64,000 nt of DNA from Liopterus haemorrhoidalis (taxonomy: Eukaryota; Arthropoda; Insecta; Coleoptera; Dytiscidae): positions 14,918,279 to 14,982,278 of the forward strand of contig OZ020622.1 in the NCBI GenBank assembly GCA_963971575.1. Direction: 5' to 3'. Below are positions 42,570 to 53,562 of this stretch, in pieces (the stretch's first letter is position 1; each line of letters opens with the position of its first letter). A model generated the notes under the pieces. The model did not search any database. It was not told where the DNA came from and worked only from the letters and a program-made list of their open reading frames with translations. Made by a program: the position numbers and the translations under genes.

Positions 42570-45500
42570 TTCTATTTACTGCAACTTTGATGCAAATTTA
42601 AGTTGGATTATATGTAATGTAAATCATAAAAAACAACATTTTCTCGTAGATACCGGCGCATCATTATGTGCAATAAAATATGAATGTGTGGATTGTGATA
42701 TACCTATTTTTAAAAACAGTATAGACATTAATGGAATTGGAGGAAAATTAAAATCTGAAGGTTATGTAAATTTAAAATTAAAAGTAGGAAATTTGATATT
42801 TGAACAAAAATTTCATGTATTTAAAAATTTAAATTGTACAACAGACGGAATAATTGGTAGAGATTTTCTTAAAGAATATCAAGGTATTATTAATTTTGAA
42901 CAAAATAATATATCACTGATGAATGGGCCTAATGAAGTAACATTACCTTTAAATTCAGATACTACAGATACCATAATATTGCCCCCTAGATGTGAAATTA
43001 TTCATTATGTGCAAACAAACTTAACAGAAGATTGTGTGATTGAAGGTAAAGAATTATGCGAAGGTGTTTTCATGGCCAATATAATTGTTAAACCTCAAAA
43101 TGGAAAAATTCCTGTCAAAATTCTTAATACGCGCGAACAAGAAGTTCAGTTAAAAAATTGCATTCCAGATATAGAAAAATTAAATCAATTTAATATTTGT
43201 ACATTAGATAATAATAATGTTTCCGTAAATCGTGTTAAAAAATTATTTGACTTATTACAGCTTAATTATTTGAATAAAGAGGAACAAATCGCTATAGAAA
43301 AAATATGCGCAAAATTTTCGGATATATTTCAGTTACCAGAAGATAAATTAACAACTACAAATATTTACAAACACACTATCCAATTAAAAAATAACGTTAG
43401 TCCAGTTTATGTAAAGCCTTACAGACTTCCACATAGTCAAAAAACCGAAATTGAAACCCAAATTCAAAAAATGTGCGATAATGACATAATTGAAGAAAGT
43501 CAAAGTGAGTGGTCTTCACCAATACTATTAGTTCCCAAAAAGATAGGCAATAGCGGAGAAAAGGGATGGCGTATTGTATTTGATTATAGACTTTTAAATA
43601 AAGTTATTCAAGATGATAAATTTCCCCTACCAAACATAGCTGAAATTCTTGATTCTTTAGCAGGTTCAATTTATTTTTCGCATTTAGACTTGAGCCAAGG
43701 ATATTATCAATTAGAATTAGATCATGATAGTAGAAAATACACTGCATTTACGACAAATAGAGGACAATATCAATTAAAAAGATTACCAATGGGGTTGAAA
43801 ACCAGCCCTAGTGCATTTTCACGTCTAATGACAGTAGCAATGTCCGGGTTAAATTATGAAAAATGTTTAGTTTATTTAGACGACTTAATTGTTTTTGGAA
43901 GAAACCTCCAAGATCATAATAAAAATCTAATTTCAATTTTTCAAAGACTACGCAATGTAAATTTAAAATTAAATCCTTCTAAGTGTGAATTTCTCAAAAA
44001 AGAAATTTTGTATTTAGGTCACGTCATTACAGAACAAGGTATATTACCAGATCCAAATAAAGTTAAAGTTTTAGAAGAATATCCAAGACCTACAAATGCA
44101 GATGAACTAAAACGTTTTGTTGCTTTTGCGAACTATTACAGAAAATTTATTCCAAATTTTGCCGAAAAAACTGTGTCTTTAAATAACTTATGCCGTAAAA
44201 ATACTAAATTTGAATGGTCAGATGACTGCCAAAATTCCTTTGAATTTTTCAAACAAGCCCTTTCTAAACCGCCGATTTTAGAATATCCAGATTTTTCAAA
44301 ATCCAATGAATTTGTATTGCAAACAGATGCATCTGGAAAGGCCATAGGTGCAGTATTATGTAACAAAAATAAGAAACCAATTGCCTACGCCAGCAGAAGT
44401 TTAAATAAAGCTGAATTAAACTACCCTACTATTGAAAAAGAGTTATTAGCTATTGTTTGGGCTGTAAAATATTTTCGTCCTTATCTATATGGTAGACATT
44501 TCAAAATTTTTACGGACCACCGACCTCTTGTATATCTTTTTAACATGACTGACCCCACGAGTCGTTTAACAAAATTTAGATTATGTTTAGAAGAATATGA
44601 TTTTGACATAGAATATGTGAAAGGTAAAGAAAACGTGCTAGCCGATGCTTTGTCACGCATTGTCATAACATCAAATGAACTTAAAAATATACATGAAAAT
44701 TTAATTGCAGTTTTAACTAGAGCGCAATCGAAGAAAAATATTTCCAATGAAAATTATACTAAATTAGATACTAACGAGAATTCTGCAGGCAAGCGGCCTG
44801 ATCAACCCAAGATTGTAGAACTTCTCAAAAATCCTACAAATAGTATACAATTATCAATTATGACGAATGAAATATTTAAAAAACTAGATAAAGTAGATCA
44901 TGTATCTACTAAAACGAAGAGTTTCTATTATGTTCCATCCCTTGGTACTTTATTTTATAATCAAAACACTCGATCAGCACTAACGCGAGACGTATTGTTG
45001 AGAGATTTGGTTCTAATATGCAAATATACTAAAATTCCGGAATTGATTTTTATAAAAAATAAAAATGATGTGCACAATATAGATGAATTATTACATGCTA
45101 TAAATAAAAATCGCGATTGGGATGGTCCACGTATATGTATAATTAAAAATGTTCAGCGAATATTTGACAATGAAACTAAAAAACTTATTTTAAATGACTT
45201 TCACTTACTCCCTACAAGTGGCCATGCGGGAATTAACCGAATGATTAATAATATTAAAAAGTATTATTTTTGGTCAGGTCTTACTAAAGACGTTACTAAT
45301 TTTGTAAACAAGTGTAGTAGTTGTCAAAAACAGAAACATTCGCGTTACGTGAAAGAACCAATGTGCATAACAACAACAGCTACTCATGCTTTCCAAAAAA
45401 TATACTTAGATATCGTAGGTCCTATTGAAAAAGATGCGAACGGGTTTTGTTATATATTAACATTACAGTGTGAACTCACAAAATTTGTAGAAGCTTATCC

Positions 45501-46200
45501 ACTACCATCAAAAGATTCAACAACTGTTGCCAAAGCTTTTGCCGAAAATTTCATTTTACGGTACGGAATACCAAAAGAAATTGCTACAGATCGGGGAACC
45601 GAATTTATTTCACAAACAATGAAAGATGTCTGTAAAATACTAAATATCAATCAATTACATTCAACTGCTTATCATCACGAGAGCATAGGTTCTCTTGAAA
45701 ATTCCCATAAACTCCTAGGTGCGTATTTGAGAATACAAACACAAAATCAAAATATAGCTTGGAGTACTTGGATTCCATATTGGTGTTTTTCATTTAATAC
45801 AGCAGTACATACCGAAACAAAATATACCCCTTTCGAATTAGTATTTGGTAGAATTTGTACCATTCCGAATAATTTAATGAGTCATGTTGACCCATTATAC
45901 AATTTTAATGATTACCCGTTGGAAATGAAATTTAGATTACAACGAGCACAAGAGGATGCCCGTAATAATCTAATAGCAAGTAAAGTAAATAGAAAAAAGA
46001 TGTACGATAAAACTTCCAACCCTGTTAAATATAATGAGAATGATTTAATTTTAGTTAAAAGCGAAGTAGGTAATAAGTTAAGTAATTTGTATGATGGACC
46101 TTATGTAGTTATTAAAGATTTGGCGCCAAATGTTTTAGTAAATAAGAATAATAAAGAAATACTTGTCCATAAGAATAGAACTAAGTTATATAGAATTTAA
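42550..46200 (+). CDS. pol: pol polyprotein: protease, reverse transcriptase, RNase H, integrase
   Basis: The frame is open from 42550 (first ATG 42688). Protease: DTGAS at 42649-42663 and IIGRDFL downstream, so the active site lies before the first ATG and translation must come from gag. Reverse transcriptase: IVFDYRLLN (Asp at 43582), HLDLSQGYYQL, LPMGLKTSPSAF, YLDDLIVFG (43873-43899). RNase H: QTDASGKAIGAVL (Asp 44326), IEKELLAIVWA, TDHRPLVYL, NVLADALSR. Integrase: HLLPTSGH with KCSSCQ (H2C2), then Asp 45409, Asp in ATDRGTEF (45589) and Glu 45697, spacing D-59-D-35-E; a C-terminal segment ends VHKNRTKLYRI. Every catalytic residue is present and there is no internal stop. Relative to gag the frame is +1 (or -2), with a run of seven T (42554-42560) in the overlap. 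Confidence 0.96.
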   Translation: MIFFETNSIYCNFDANLSWIICNVNHKKQHFLVDTGASLCAIKYECVDCDIPIFKNSIDINGIGGKLKSEGYVNLKLKVGNLIFEQKFHVFKNLNCTTDGIIGRDFLKEYQGIINFEQNNISLMNGPNEVTLPLNSDTTDTIILPPRCEIIHYVQTNLTEDCVIEGKELCEGVFMANIIVKPQNGKIPVKILNTREQEVQLKNCIPDIEKLNQFNICTLDNNNVSVNRVKKLFDLLQLNYLNKEEQIAIEKICAKFSDIFQLPEDKLTTTNIYKHTIQLKNNVSPVYVKPYRLPHSQKTEIETQIQKMCDNDIIEESQSEWSSPILLVPKKIGNSGEKGWRIVFDYRLLNKVIQDDKFPLPNIAEILDSLAGSIYFSHLDLSQGYYQLELDHDSRKYTAFTTNRGQYQLKRLPMGLKTSPSAFSRLMTVAMSGLNYEKCLVYLDDLIVFGRNLQDHNKNLISIFQRLRNVNLKLNPSKCEFLKKEILYLGHVITEQGILPDPNKVKVLEEYPRPTNADELKRFVAFANYYRKFIPNFAEKTVSLNNLCRKNTKFEWSDDCQNSFEFFKQALSKPPILEYPDFSKSNEFVLQTDASGKAIGAVLCNKNKKPIAYASRSLNKAELNYPTIEKELLAIVWAVKYFRPYLYGRHFKIFTDHRPLVYLFNMTDPTSRLTKFRLCLEEYDFDIEYVKGKENVLADALSRIVITSNELKNIHENLIAVLTRAQSKKNISNENYTKLDTNENSAGKRPDQPKIVELLKNPTNSIQLSIMTNEIFKKLDKVDHVSTKTKSFYYVPSLGTLFYNQNTRSALTRDVLLRDLVLICKYTKIPELIFIKNKNDVHNIDELLHAINKNRDWDGPRICIIKNVQRIFDNETKKLILNDFHLLPTSGHAGINRMINNIKKYYFWSGLTKDVTNFVNKCSSCQKQKHSRYVKEPMCITTTATHAFQKIYLDIVGPIEKDANGFCYILTLQCELTKFVEAYPLPSKDSTTVAKAFAENFILRYGIPKEIATDRGTEFISQTMKDVCKILNINQLHSTAYHHESIGSLENSHKLLGAYLRIQTQNQNIAWSTWIPYWCFSFNTAVHTETKYTPFELVFGRICTIPNNLMSHVDPLYNFNDYPLEMKFRLQRAQEDARNNLIASKVNRKKMYDKTSNPVKYNENDLILVKSEVGNKLSNLYDGPYVVIKDLAPNVLVNKNNKEILVHKNRTKLYRI

Positions 46201-46256
46201 GTATTACTATAGAAATAAAAATATATTGTAGAATTAATATTTTTATTTTTTCCCCC
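46201..46256 (+). other. Short 3' leader before the polypurine tract
   Basis: AT-rich with no room for an env gene. Confidence 0.7.
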
Positions 46257-46264
46257 AAGGGAGG
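46257..46264 (+). promoter_or_regulatory. Polypurine tract
   Basis: AAGGGAGG lies directly against the 3' LTR, preceded by TTTTTTCCCCC. This is the expected plus-strand primer position. Confidence 0.88.
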
Positions 46265-46507
46265 TGTACTGTAGTAATAGCTGACAATACAGGTGATTGA
46301 CACCATAGTATGTTGCAATTGGTAACATGCTATATTGCTATATTTCCAATATATATTGTCAGCAATTATACAGTATATAGAATAAGACATATGTAACATG
46401 TAGCCAGTAATTAGACATAAGTAATTAGTGTAGATGTTGGAGATGAATATATAATATTTAAACTCTAAATTATGTTATTTATTTCTCGAACCTAACCGGA
46501 CATTACA
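46265..46507 (+). repeat. 3' LTR
   Basis: 243 bp, same ends and, by eye, same sequence as the 5' LTR. It is followed by the second ATAC target copy. Confidence 0.96.
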
Positions 46508-46590
46508 ATACTTTAAAATTGCATTAAACTAACTAAATATATTTGCGTATATTTATTTTTATTATTTCTAATTCAAAGATTTTTTATATA

Positions 46591-47102
46591 CAGTGGGTGG
46601 CCAAATTATTAGGGACAGTGCAGATTTTCTGTAATTTTCAAATGAATTTAATGAGGAAATAAGTGGCTTTGGGTCTCGTATTTATTTTTATTCATTAGAG
46701 TGCTTTATTTAAAATATAAAACGACATAATTGCTTATTTATAACCATTTATTTTTGTATAAAAAGTGTTTATTTAACAAATTAAAAAAATCTTAATATTT
46801 TGTAATGTCACCCTTTGCTGCGATTGCGGCTTCCAGGCGTTTGGGCATGCTTTCTATGCAGACTTTTGCGTTGTGTCGGAGATTGGGGTTCTGATGCCAC
46901 TCTCTGATAAGGGTTTCTATAAATTGCCGCTTGATGGTGATGATTTCTTTGGCGATCTCCCGCTTTTTAAAATAATAATTATACCAGCAACAAGAATATA
47001 GAAGAAAAATGATTTAAAAACAATTTATTTTCTCACAAAAGGCATTTAAACTTGAAAATTACAGGGGGGGTGTGCTGTCCCTAATAATTTGGCCACCTAC
47101 TG
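46591..47102 (-). mobile_element. Tc1-type element, internally deleted
   Basis: Ends CAGTGGGTGGCCAAATTATT and AATAATTTGGCCACCTACTG are inverted for about 27 bp and flanked by TA (46589-46590 and 47103-47104). It keeps only the last part of its transposase gene. Confidence 0.92.
46792..46966 (-). pseudogene. Tc1 transposase C-terminal remnant
   Basis: About 57 codons are open to TAA at 46792-46794. The tail ETLIREWHQNPNLRHNA, VCIESMPKRLEAAIAAKG, DITKY is the usual end of Tc1-like transposases. Upstream of it REIAKEIITIK does not match the family, marking the deletion point. No catalytic residue remains. Confidence 0.82.
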
Positions 47103-47440
47103 TATTTGCGTATATTTATTTTTATTATTTCTAAGTCAAAGATTTTTTATATAAGTGATAAATTTTACAAATTTAAATCTAGAAAACAATGTTGTGGACA
47201 CTACACGTTAGTGTCCCGGTGAGACAGGATGGCGCTGGGACAGTGTCCCCCTAAAAAAAGGAAAACTGTATTTAAAATCTTATTTATACTTTCAAATTGC
47301 ATTAAACTAGCTAAATATATCTGCGTATATTTATTTTAATTATTTCTAATTCAAAGATTTTTATATAAGTGATAAATTTTAAAAATGTAGATCTAGAAAA
47401 CAATGCTGTGGACACTACAGGTTAGTGTCTCGGTACAGTG

Positions 47441-48640
47441 TTGCCACATCCTATTTCTAATGCATTTATTTACGCAAGTAATAAAAATGAACTGGAAAGG
47501 GCAACAGCGGCGAGATGTTAGTGTGTATGTGTGTGAATTTAGGCCGGCGGCCTTAGCTTAGCGTTCGTTTGTTTGCTTTTACTCAGACTTGGAACTGGAT
47601 ACAGTGCGTTATATTAAATAGTTTTTCTTCAACACCGAAAAAGAAAGTTCGGTTGTTGCATTACATATAGGTATGGTAAGAAATATTATTTTAAAATGGT
47701 TTCTATATTGAAAAAGTATATGAGTTTGTACATTTCCACGGGATTTGATTTCTTTTCTTCCTTAGCATACTTAAGGAAATGAATAACTTCTTCTTTAAAG
47801 TATCTGCGTTGCTAAGGTCTCGGGTTCGAATCCCGTTCAGGCATGGAAATTTTCAAAGAATAAAAATTGTCCTGGCTAATTGCCAGTGGCGCAGCCAAGG
47901 GGGGGGCGACAGGCCTGGGTCCCTCCCAAGACCAGCAGATTACACGGCGCTGCTCAGAAAGTTGATGATAAAATTTGTTAACCACAACAGTAGTTAATTT
48001 TTAAATTACTTCATCGTTAACAATATTGGTAATTTTTTCGTATAAATAAACATTTTTTTAAGATTGCCTACTCTTGATAAAATGATATAATTATTAATCA
48101 AGTGAAAATACATCACTTTCCAAATATGCTCCAACGAATTATATGAAGGGGAGTGTTGATCATTTTTTCCCCTAACACATCGAATAAAACATTCGCCCAG
48201 TCAAATGATAAAACTGTTTTAAACAACTTTACTCGATTCAGATAAGATAAAGTGGAAATCTGACTTCGGAATGTAATTTTAAAATGACACCTCAAACGTG
48301 AAATAGAGTAGAAATAGTAGAAATATAATAAAGAGAGTAGTTTTGGAGACAATCGCACTCTTAAAAATCGCGCGGTTGTTGGTTTTATTTTGTAGATAAA
48401 TGTGAATATCAAGTTCTTCTTCGGTATTTTTGAAATTATGATGTTTTACACACAAAAAGGACTGATATAAGTTGTACTGCACAACAGTGGCGTATTCAGA
48501 GGGGGGGGGGATGAAATGAAAATTTAACAAATTTAGCATAATCGTACACCAAAATAGCTTATGTATTTTACAATAATAATAAGCTATATTTTATTATGAT
48601 TAGTGTTGAAATTAACAGAAAATGTATATTTACATGTTAT
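47441..48640. other. No gene; mixed repeat debris
   Basis: CAGTGTTGCCACATCC (47436) and CAGTGGCGCAGCCAAGG (47884) resemble ends of DNA elements without partners. GGTTCGAATCCCG at 47822-47834 is a B-box-like word but has no A box. CAGTGGCGTATTCAGAGGGG at 48485 is another unpaired end. Open frames at 47779, 48113 and 48279 have no support. Confidence 0.4.
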
Positions 48641-49236
48641 TTTTAGGTTTTCGTAGGTATAATCAAGAAATCCTTATTCCGTCACATGAGTCTGTTCGTT
48701 CAGTACAAATTGTGGCCAATTACATGTCTACTGTGTTACATAGCGAATTAAATATTTAACATATTTTAGTTAAAAACACAAAAAAAAAAACGTTATTTTC
48801 CGAAAACATAATCTGATCAAAAATTTCTGTTGTATTATTCCGGTTCACACCAATGTACATTACTTAGATTTTTTTCAGATTTTTAGTTTAAACCATCTGG
48901 GCTACAGGGTGTGGGACAGCAATTTTTTTGCATAATTTTGGCAAAAATCGCATCAAAATAATTTATTTTGCAAAAATAAAAATTTGTTCGTTAATCCACG
49001 TACTAAGGGCTTTCATTTGATACCCTACTCAGAATTTAAAAAAAATATTTTTGTTTTCGATGAGCACATTTTTGTTTATATTTTTAGGGGGATATGTTTT
49101 TTAGATGTTTCAGTACTTTTCCTATGTGCGGGTCAAAGATTTGTATAAGCATGCCAAATTTCAACTCTCTAGGTTTAGCCGTTTGGCTACAATTTTTACC
49201 GAACAGACAGACACACAGACAGACAAACCGACAGAA

Positions 49237-49307
<71 letters not shown>

Positions 49308-49396
49308 TAGACAGACACACAGACAGACAGACAGACAGACAGACGACAAAATGACGGTATAAGGATTTTTTGTTCATACTTACAAAACCCTAAAAA
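48641..49396 (-). mobile_element. Family A copy with long TCTG tract, rearranged
   Basis: The minus-strand part 48770-49396 has the A left end (CTTACAAAACCCTAAAAATG), a 145-bp microsatellite and the conserved block to AATCTGATCAAAAATTTCTG. The tRNA-like half is absent. A short plus-strand A end (TTTTTAGGTTTTCGTAGGTA, 48650-48730) abuts it, so the right half has been replaced by an inverted end fragment. Confidence 0.75.
49201..49345. repeat. (CAGA)n microsatellite, ~145 bp
   Basis: Near-continuous CAGA units with a few CACA, GATA and AAAG variants. It is the longest such tract in the window and sits at the fixed position it occupies in every family A copy. Confidence 0.95.
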
Positions 49397-50585
49397 TGAA
49401 CTTTCCCTGTTAGTTACGTATTACAAAATGAGACAGATAATATTATTTATTTGCTGTAACAATATAATCACTCCATATTCATTTTAAATTGAATTAAAAT
49501 TTATTTATTATTATTTATGATTTACACAAAAATATGCTTTTTATTTAAAAAAAAAAGCAATTTTTGAAGCCCCCAAAATTTTGAGGCCCCAAAGCGGGCA
49601 CTTCATGCGCCTGTGCGATAATCCGCCACTGCGTGTAGTAGAACAACTCATAGTACATAACTTTAGTGCGCATATTTTCTCCAAATATGGTACCAGTTCT
49701 TGGCACGTTGAAATTAAATCTACCGATCCATCACATCAGATAGTTTGAGAAGAACTGTTCTAGAATGTTTCTGGAGAACCGGATGAATTCATAGTGAGTT
49801 TATGGTGTCCACATGGACAACTAGCCCATAATAACAGATGTAAAATCTCCGCCAACAAAGAAGTAATGGCATTTTTAATCTGTTCCGTGGCAATTAACAT
49901 ACATCACTGCATACACTGTCACAAAGTAACATTCTTTAAAATGATCACATTGAATATATTATCAGACAAAGGTACTCTAGTTAATTAGCAGAAATCAAAT
50001 CAAATTCTGTTATTTTTGTGGCACATTGTAAATTTAATATCACGTTGTGTTTCATATTATACGCTAAATCGGATTATACAGTATAATGAAAAGAGAAAAT
50101 TAAAAAATCTAATGAAAATGACACAGTCAGATGTGATGAACGTGGGAAAGTTGCCAAATTTTCAATGCTCGCACAACGCGAACTAGTAAATGAATTAGAA
50201 CAATAGAGCAATGTTTAGAAAACGATAATTGTACCGTTGGAAATATAATTATAGGATCTGTATTTGTATAACACTCCGCTAGAGAATATGGGAGGACTAC
50301 ATGAACACATTATTAACCACTTTTAAAGAGGTATCATCTGAATACCGCGCTAGATGTGACAATCATGCGTCTTTGAAATTTAAAGTGTGAGGCATAAAAG
50401 TACAGCATAAAAATAAAGTTGGTACGCCTGTGGAAGTATCGAAACGTCAAACTCAAGAAAAACTGGACATAGTTTCAAAAGTTGTGTTGGATATAGGATA
50501 GCATTGAAAGTTTGAAGGAATTATTGTGTTTCACTTTATACTTTTTACGTCAGTATTGAAAAAAGTATAATGTAGAATGTAGAAT
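49397..50585. other. No recognised gene
   Basis: A hAT-like end GCCACTGCG with GGCGCATGAAG on the complementary strand lies at 49600-49640. Codon-like but broken text appears at 49740-50500 (for example around GAACGTGGGAAAGTTGCC); I do not recognise it. Around 50535-50585 the word GTATTGAAAAAAGTATAATG matches, inverted, 7790-7815. Confidence 0.4.
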
Positions 50586-50887
50586 TAAGCAAGCCTGTAG
50601 CTGCAAACGTTAAATCGTCTGTACCTGCTACTTGACCGCTGAGCAAGGGCACGGACGTGAGTTCAATTCCTGCTTATGTCAAATGATTTGTGTAAAAATA
50701 TTTATACAAATTACAGGTTCCGCTTAGCTGTTCGCAACCGGCTTTAAACTGTAGGTGCCTTTCTGTGTACGTTAAAAAATGGACGTAATACTGACCATAT
50801 TACTCCTGAATGTATATACATTGAAAACATGGTCACGAAACTTGGAAACAGGAGGCTGTCGCGCCAATGATGATGAAGATGATGATG
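50586..50887 (+). mobile_element. tRNA-derived SINE with 9-bp target duplication
   Basis: ATGTAGAAT flanks it (50577-50585 and 50888-50896). The head has AGCCTGTAGCTGCAAACG and a B-box-like GAGTTCAATTCCTGC at 50660-50674. A unique body follows, ending in a GATGAT microsatellite tail (50863-50887). These features mark retroposition by LINE machinery. The A box is weak. Confidence 0.78.
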
Positions 50888-51122
50888 ATGTAGAATGGAC
50901 TTTATACATGTAATCTTATTGTGTTATTAATTCCATATATCTTTGTAGCTCTGATGAAGATTTAAATTAAATCGAAACGTTAGCGAAGTTAATAAATTTT
51001 GTTTTATTTTCTGACTGGTCCGAATCCCATTACCTTTCAGCTATACTAACTTACGAACGTAACTCATCTAATTCAAGATTATATTTAATATTATACAAAA
51101 TAAAATGCTAAATTATTATAAT
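50888..51122. other. No recognisable feature
   Basis: AT-rich flank of the SINE. The word GATGTAGAATGGACTTTATA continues the repeat interrupted by the SINE. Confidence 0.4.
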
Positions 51123-51622
51123 ACAGGCTATTCCAAACGATTAGGCGGAACTAAATGGAAATTTCGTTCTTTTAGGTTGTCATGAAAAAGGACCTTGCTT
51201 GGGTTATTTCATGTTTCAGGTTTGGTATGTGAAAATTTAAAATTCCAACAGTGAAACGATGGAAACGAATGACATATTTCAAAAATTTGAAAATATATTT
51301 CCATATTTTGAAGACAAAAAAATAATTAAATGGGAAATTTTTATGACAAAAAATTAAAATGCAATGAAAAGGACATTTTATAATAAAAAAATTATTATTA
51401 TTATTATTATTATTATTATTGTTGTTATTATTGGTGCACACGGATACGCCAAAGTCTGTTTACGCCACTACAGTCACCAAAGTAACCAGATCTAGTTTCG
51501 TATTACAAATTGAGACGGATTATATGATTTACAAGGCTTAAACAAAATGACCAGAAGTCCGAATTAATAGATAAAAAAATATGATTTCAAAATCTAGTTC
51601 CGCCTAAACGTTTGGTAGCCTA
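51123..51622. mobile_element. Family G MITE copy with (ATT)n tract
   Basis: Starts CAGGCTATTCCAAACGATTA with GGCGGAACTAAATGG next, has the G interior inverted relative to 26128 (GACCTTGCTTGGG), and ends near TAGTTCCGCCTAAACG at 51597-51612. A pure ATT/ATTATT tract lies at 51391-51424. Some DNA between 51435 and 51490 may be a further insertion. Confidence 0.65.
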
Positions 51623-51892
51623 AATGTCTCATTTTATAATACGTAACTAAGACGAAAACTTTTTTATGTTGCATATTTTTTATGTTGCATATTTATAATA
51701 TCATCTTAGGATGGCAATTTTGACAAGTCAATCGCAATATTAACATTCACTTTGGTATCTGACATATGAAGTTTTTGAGTGAATATAACCTCAATATAAT
51801 GAAACTTAACCAAACATTTTAAAGCCAGATTTACAAGTTCACATGGTTCCATAAAAGTCTATTTACGCCGTCACCAAAGTAACCAGATCTAC

Positions 51893-52580
51893 TTATAGGC
51901 TATTCCAAACGTTTAGGCGCAACTAGATTTTGTAATCTAGTAACTTTTAACGTTTTATTCGAGCTTTTGACTATTTTGGTTAATCTTTGTAAATCATACA
52001 ATAAACATTTTTAAGTTAAGGTTAATATCATTATATGCCGTTTTCAGTATACAGGTGTACCCCGACTTACGAATATTCGTACTTACGACCAAAAATTTTA
52101 TTAAACTACATAAAACTTTAATAAACAAAAACAAATAAATAAAATAAAAATCTTATATTATTTTATAATAGCGGGAATAGATATAATCAATACGCCTTGA
52201 TTTAGGCCCGAAAGCACCCAATGTTGTTCGTAATGGCTCAGAGCTTTCGTTAACAAACAGAAAAATTCTTTTCTATTCGCGGGAATATACACTTTATGTA
52301 TGAAAAAAAAATTTATGTATTGAATTTTAAACTATGTTTTAAGGGGGTAGCAAAACATTTGTCGCGCATTTTCGACTTACGACCAAATTCGATTTACGAT
52401 CGCGCCTTTGGAACCGAACCTGTTCGTAAACCGGAGTCCACCTGTATTTTAATTTTTTGTGTCATTACAAATGTCATATACATAAGTACGTATGTAAAAT
52501 TATGTAAGTGTTAAGTTGTTTGTAAAATAAGTTAGATTGTTGTTTTATTTTATGTTTTGTAACACTTGCATATTGTGTTT
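51893..52580. mobile_element. Family G MITE copy interrupted by a Tc1-type MITE
   Basis: Starts AGGCTATTCCAAACGTTTAG and contains CTAGATTTTGTAATCTAG. It is cut after TTTTCAGTA at 52051 by a TA-flanked MITE and resumes TATTTTAATTTTTTGTGTCA at 52445, matching the uninterrupted sequence near 26290 and 26600. The right end is not clearly preserved. Confidence 0.65.
52052..52444. mobile_element. 393-bp Tc1/mariner-type MITE
   Basis: Ends CAGGTGTACCCCGACTTACG and AAACCGGAGTCCACCTG are imperfectly inverted, flanked by TA (52050-52051, 52445-52446). An internal CGACTTACGACCAAA word near 52373 repeats the left end. No transposase. Confidence 0.83.
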
Positions 52581-52669
52581 GTTACTGAAGCTTCTTGGAC
52601 TCATGTAATTGTACTCTTTTCTAAACATAAATAATATATACATAGTTTTTAATATTGTATTTATAGTGT
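52581..52669. other. No recognisable feature
   Basis: Short AT-rich spacer. Confidence 0.4.
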
Positions 52670-53224
52670 TTGCGGACCCCATCCCAATCCTAGGCATTTT
52701 ACGTCGTTCTTGAGACTTAATTTCTGGCTCAATAATCTCATAGGCACTACGTTGTAATAAATATTGGTAAAAATGTATCGCTGGTTATTTTAATAAATGG
52801 TCTTGTGCATTTATAGAGGAACATTTTTATTAGCATATATAATAAAAAACCAAATTAATAACAATAGTAGTAAAAATAATAAAAAAAAGTTACAAATTAT
52901 AATACGTTAAACTCATACAAACAAACATTTCTTGGTAAAATATTGGTCAAAATAGATCTTATTATAATATGTTTTCTGTAAATAATTTGCAGTTGAATAA
53001 AAATAATTCAATTTTTACTAATTATTGTTTAGTTATGTCAATAACTATTCAGATAACAACAAATATAAAAAGTCTTGACCATGTAGGATTTTTATGAAAT
53101 GAGTTATTTGAATAAAAGCGAAAAGTTGGGGGATGTAAAGTTAATGTCAAAATTGTTTCGCGGACCCCCGGTAATGACTACGCGGACACTCAGGGGTCCG
53201 CGGACCACAGTTTAAGAACCGCTG
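52670..53224 (-). mobile_element. hAT element, relative of 17296-17902, one end lost
   Basis: Inverted relative to the earlier copy. Shared words include CCTAGGCATTTTACGTCGTT, GGCTCAATAATCTCATAGGC and CGGTAATGACTACGCGGAC. The right end CAGTTTAAGAACCGCTG is intact, followed by ATCTAATA. The left end lacks the CAGGGATTTTTAAG terminus, so no target duplication can be read. Confidence 0.82.
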
Positions 53225-53465
53225 ATCTAATAGGATTAGCTAGATAAAAATTTGATGTATGCCTATAGATTGTTACTAATATTATTTCAGATTAGTTTTG
53301 TACAAAAATATGTGGGGGTTTACCTAGCGTTAAAACCAACTTTAAGAATCCCACTGATTACTTTTACTTTAATTATTTTTTTCAGCTTTCATATAAATTA
53401 AACTTTTTCATAAAGAACAAATGTCTGCAGGATATATTTTACTTACAGGTTTAATATGACACTAA

Positions 53466-53562
53466 AGGCCGGTTTCTGAAAGCTAACAATCCCATAAGTA
53501 ACCATAGCAACCATTATCTAAATATTTAGTTATAGTTAACTAAGCTTTAAGAAACTGGTCCT
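53466..53562. repeat. Short MITE (H)
   Basis: AGGCCGGTTTCTGAAAGC and GCTTTAAGAAACTGGTCC are imperfect inverted ends about 97 bp apart, with TAA next to each end. Interior words match 2690-2768. Confidence 0.6.

Larger units (their letters stand above)
40549..46507 (+). mobile_element. Ty3/gypsy LTR retrotransposon, complete, recent
   Basis: The 5959-bp element has two 243-bp LTRs, a primer binding site, a small ORF, gag, pol and a polypurine tract, with no envelope gene. The target duplication is ATAC (40545-40548 and 46508-46511). The duplicated host segment at about 47280-47300 shows the uninterrupted site. Pol order (protease, reverse transcriptase, RNase H, integrase) fixes it as Ty3/gypsy. 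The primer site and leader ORF recall the 412/mdg1 branch, which is an inference. Confidence 0.97.
46508..47440. repeat. Tandemly duplicated ~200-bp segment, partly interrupted
   Basis: Words TTGCATTAAACTA(A/G)CTAAATAT, TGCGTATATTTATTTT, CTAGAAAACAATG(T/C)TGTGGAC and GTTAGTGTC recur from 46517, 47105 and 47293, with the upstream partner at 40440-40548. The first repeat is broken by the gypsy element and then by a Tc1 relic (46591-47102). Confidence 0.8.

Noticed and set aside
46201..46256. Envelope gene in the gypsy element
   Set aside because: Only 56 bp separate the end of pol from the polypurine tract.
49084..49377. Open frames of Cys-Leu-Ser-Val or Gln-Thr-Asp repeats, here and at 4322, 14837, 63503 and 63614
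   Set aside because: They are translations of TCTG/CAGA microsatellites inside families A and B, open on both strands because the repeat has no stop codons.
48485..49640. A hAT element pairing CAGTGGCGTATTC (48485) with the complementary end near 49638
   Set aside because: The flanking 8 bases do not match and the inner ends diverge at once, so they are probably unrelated ends.
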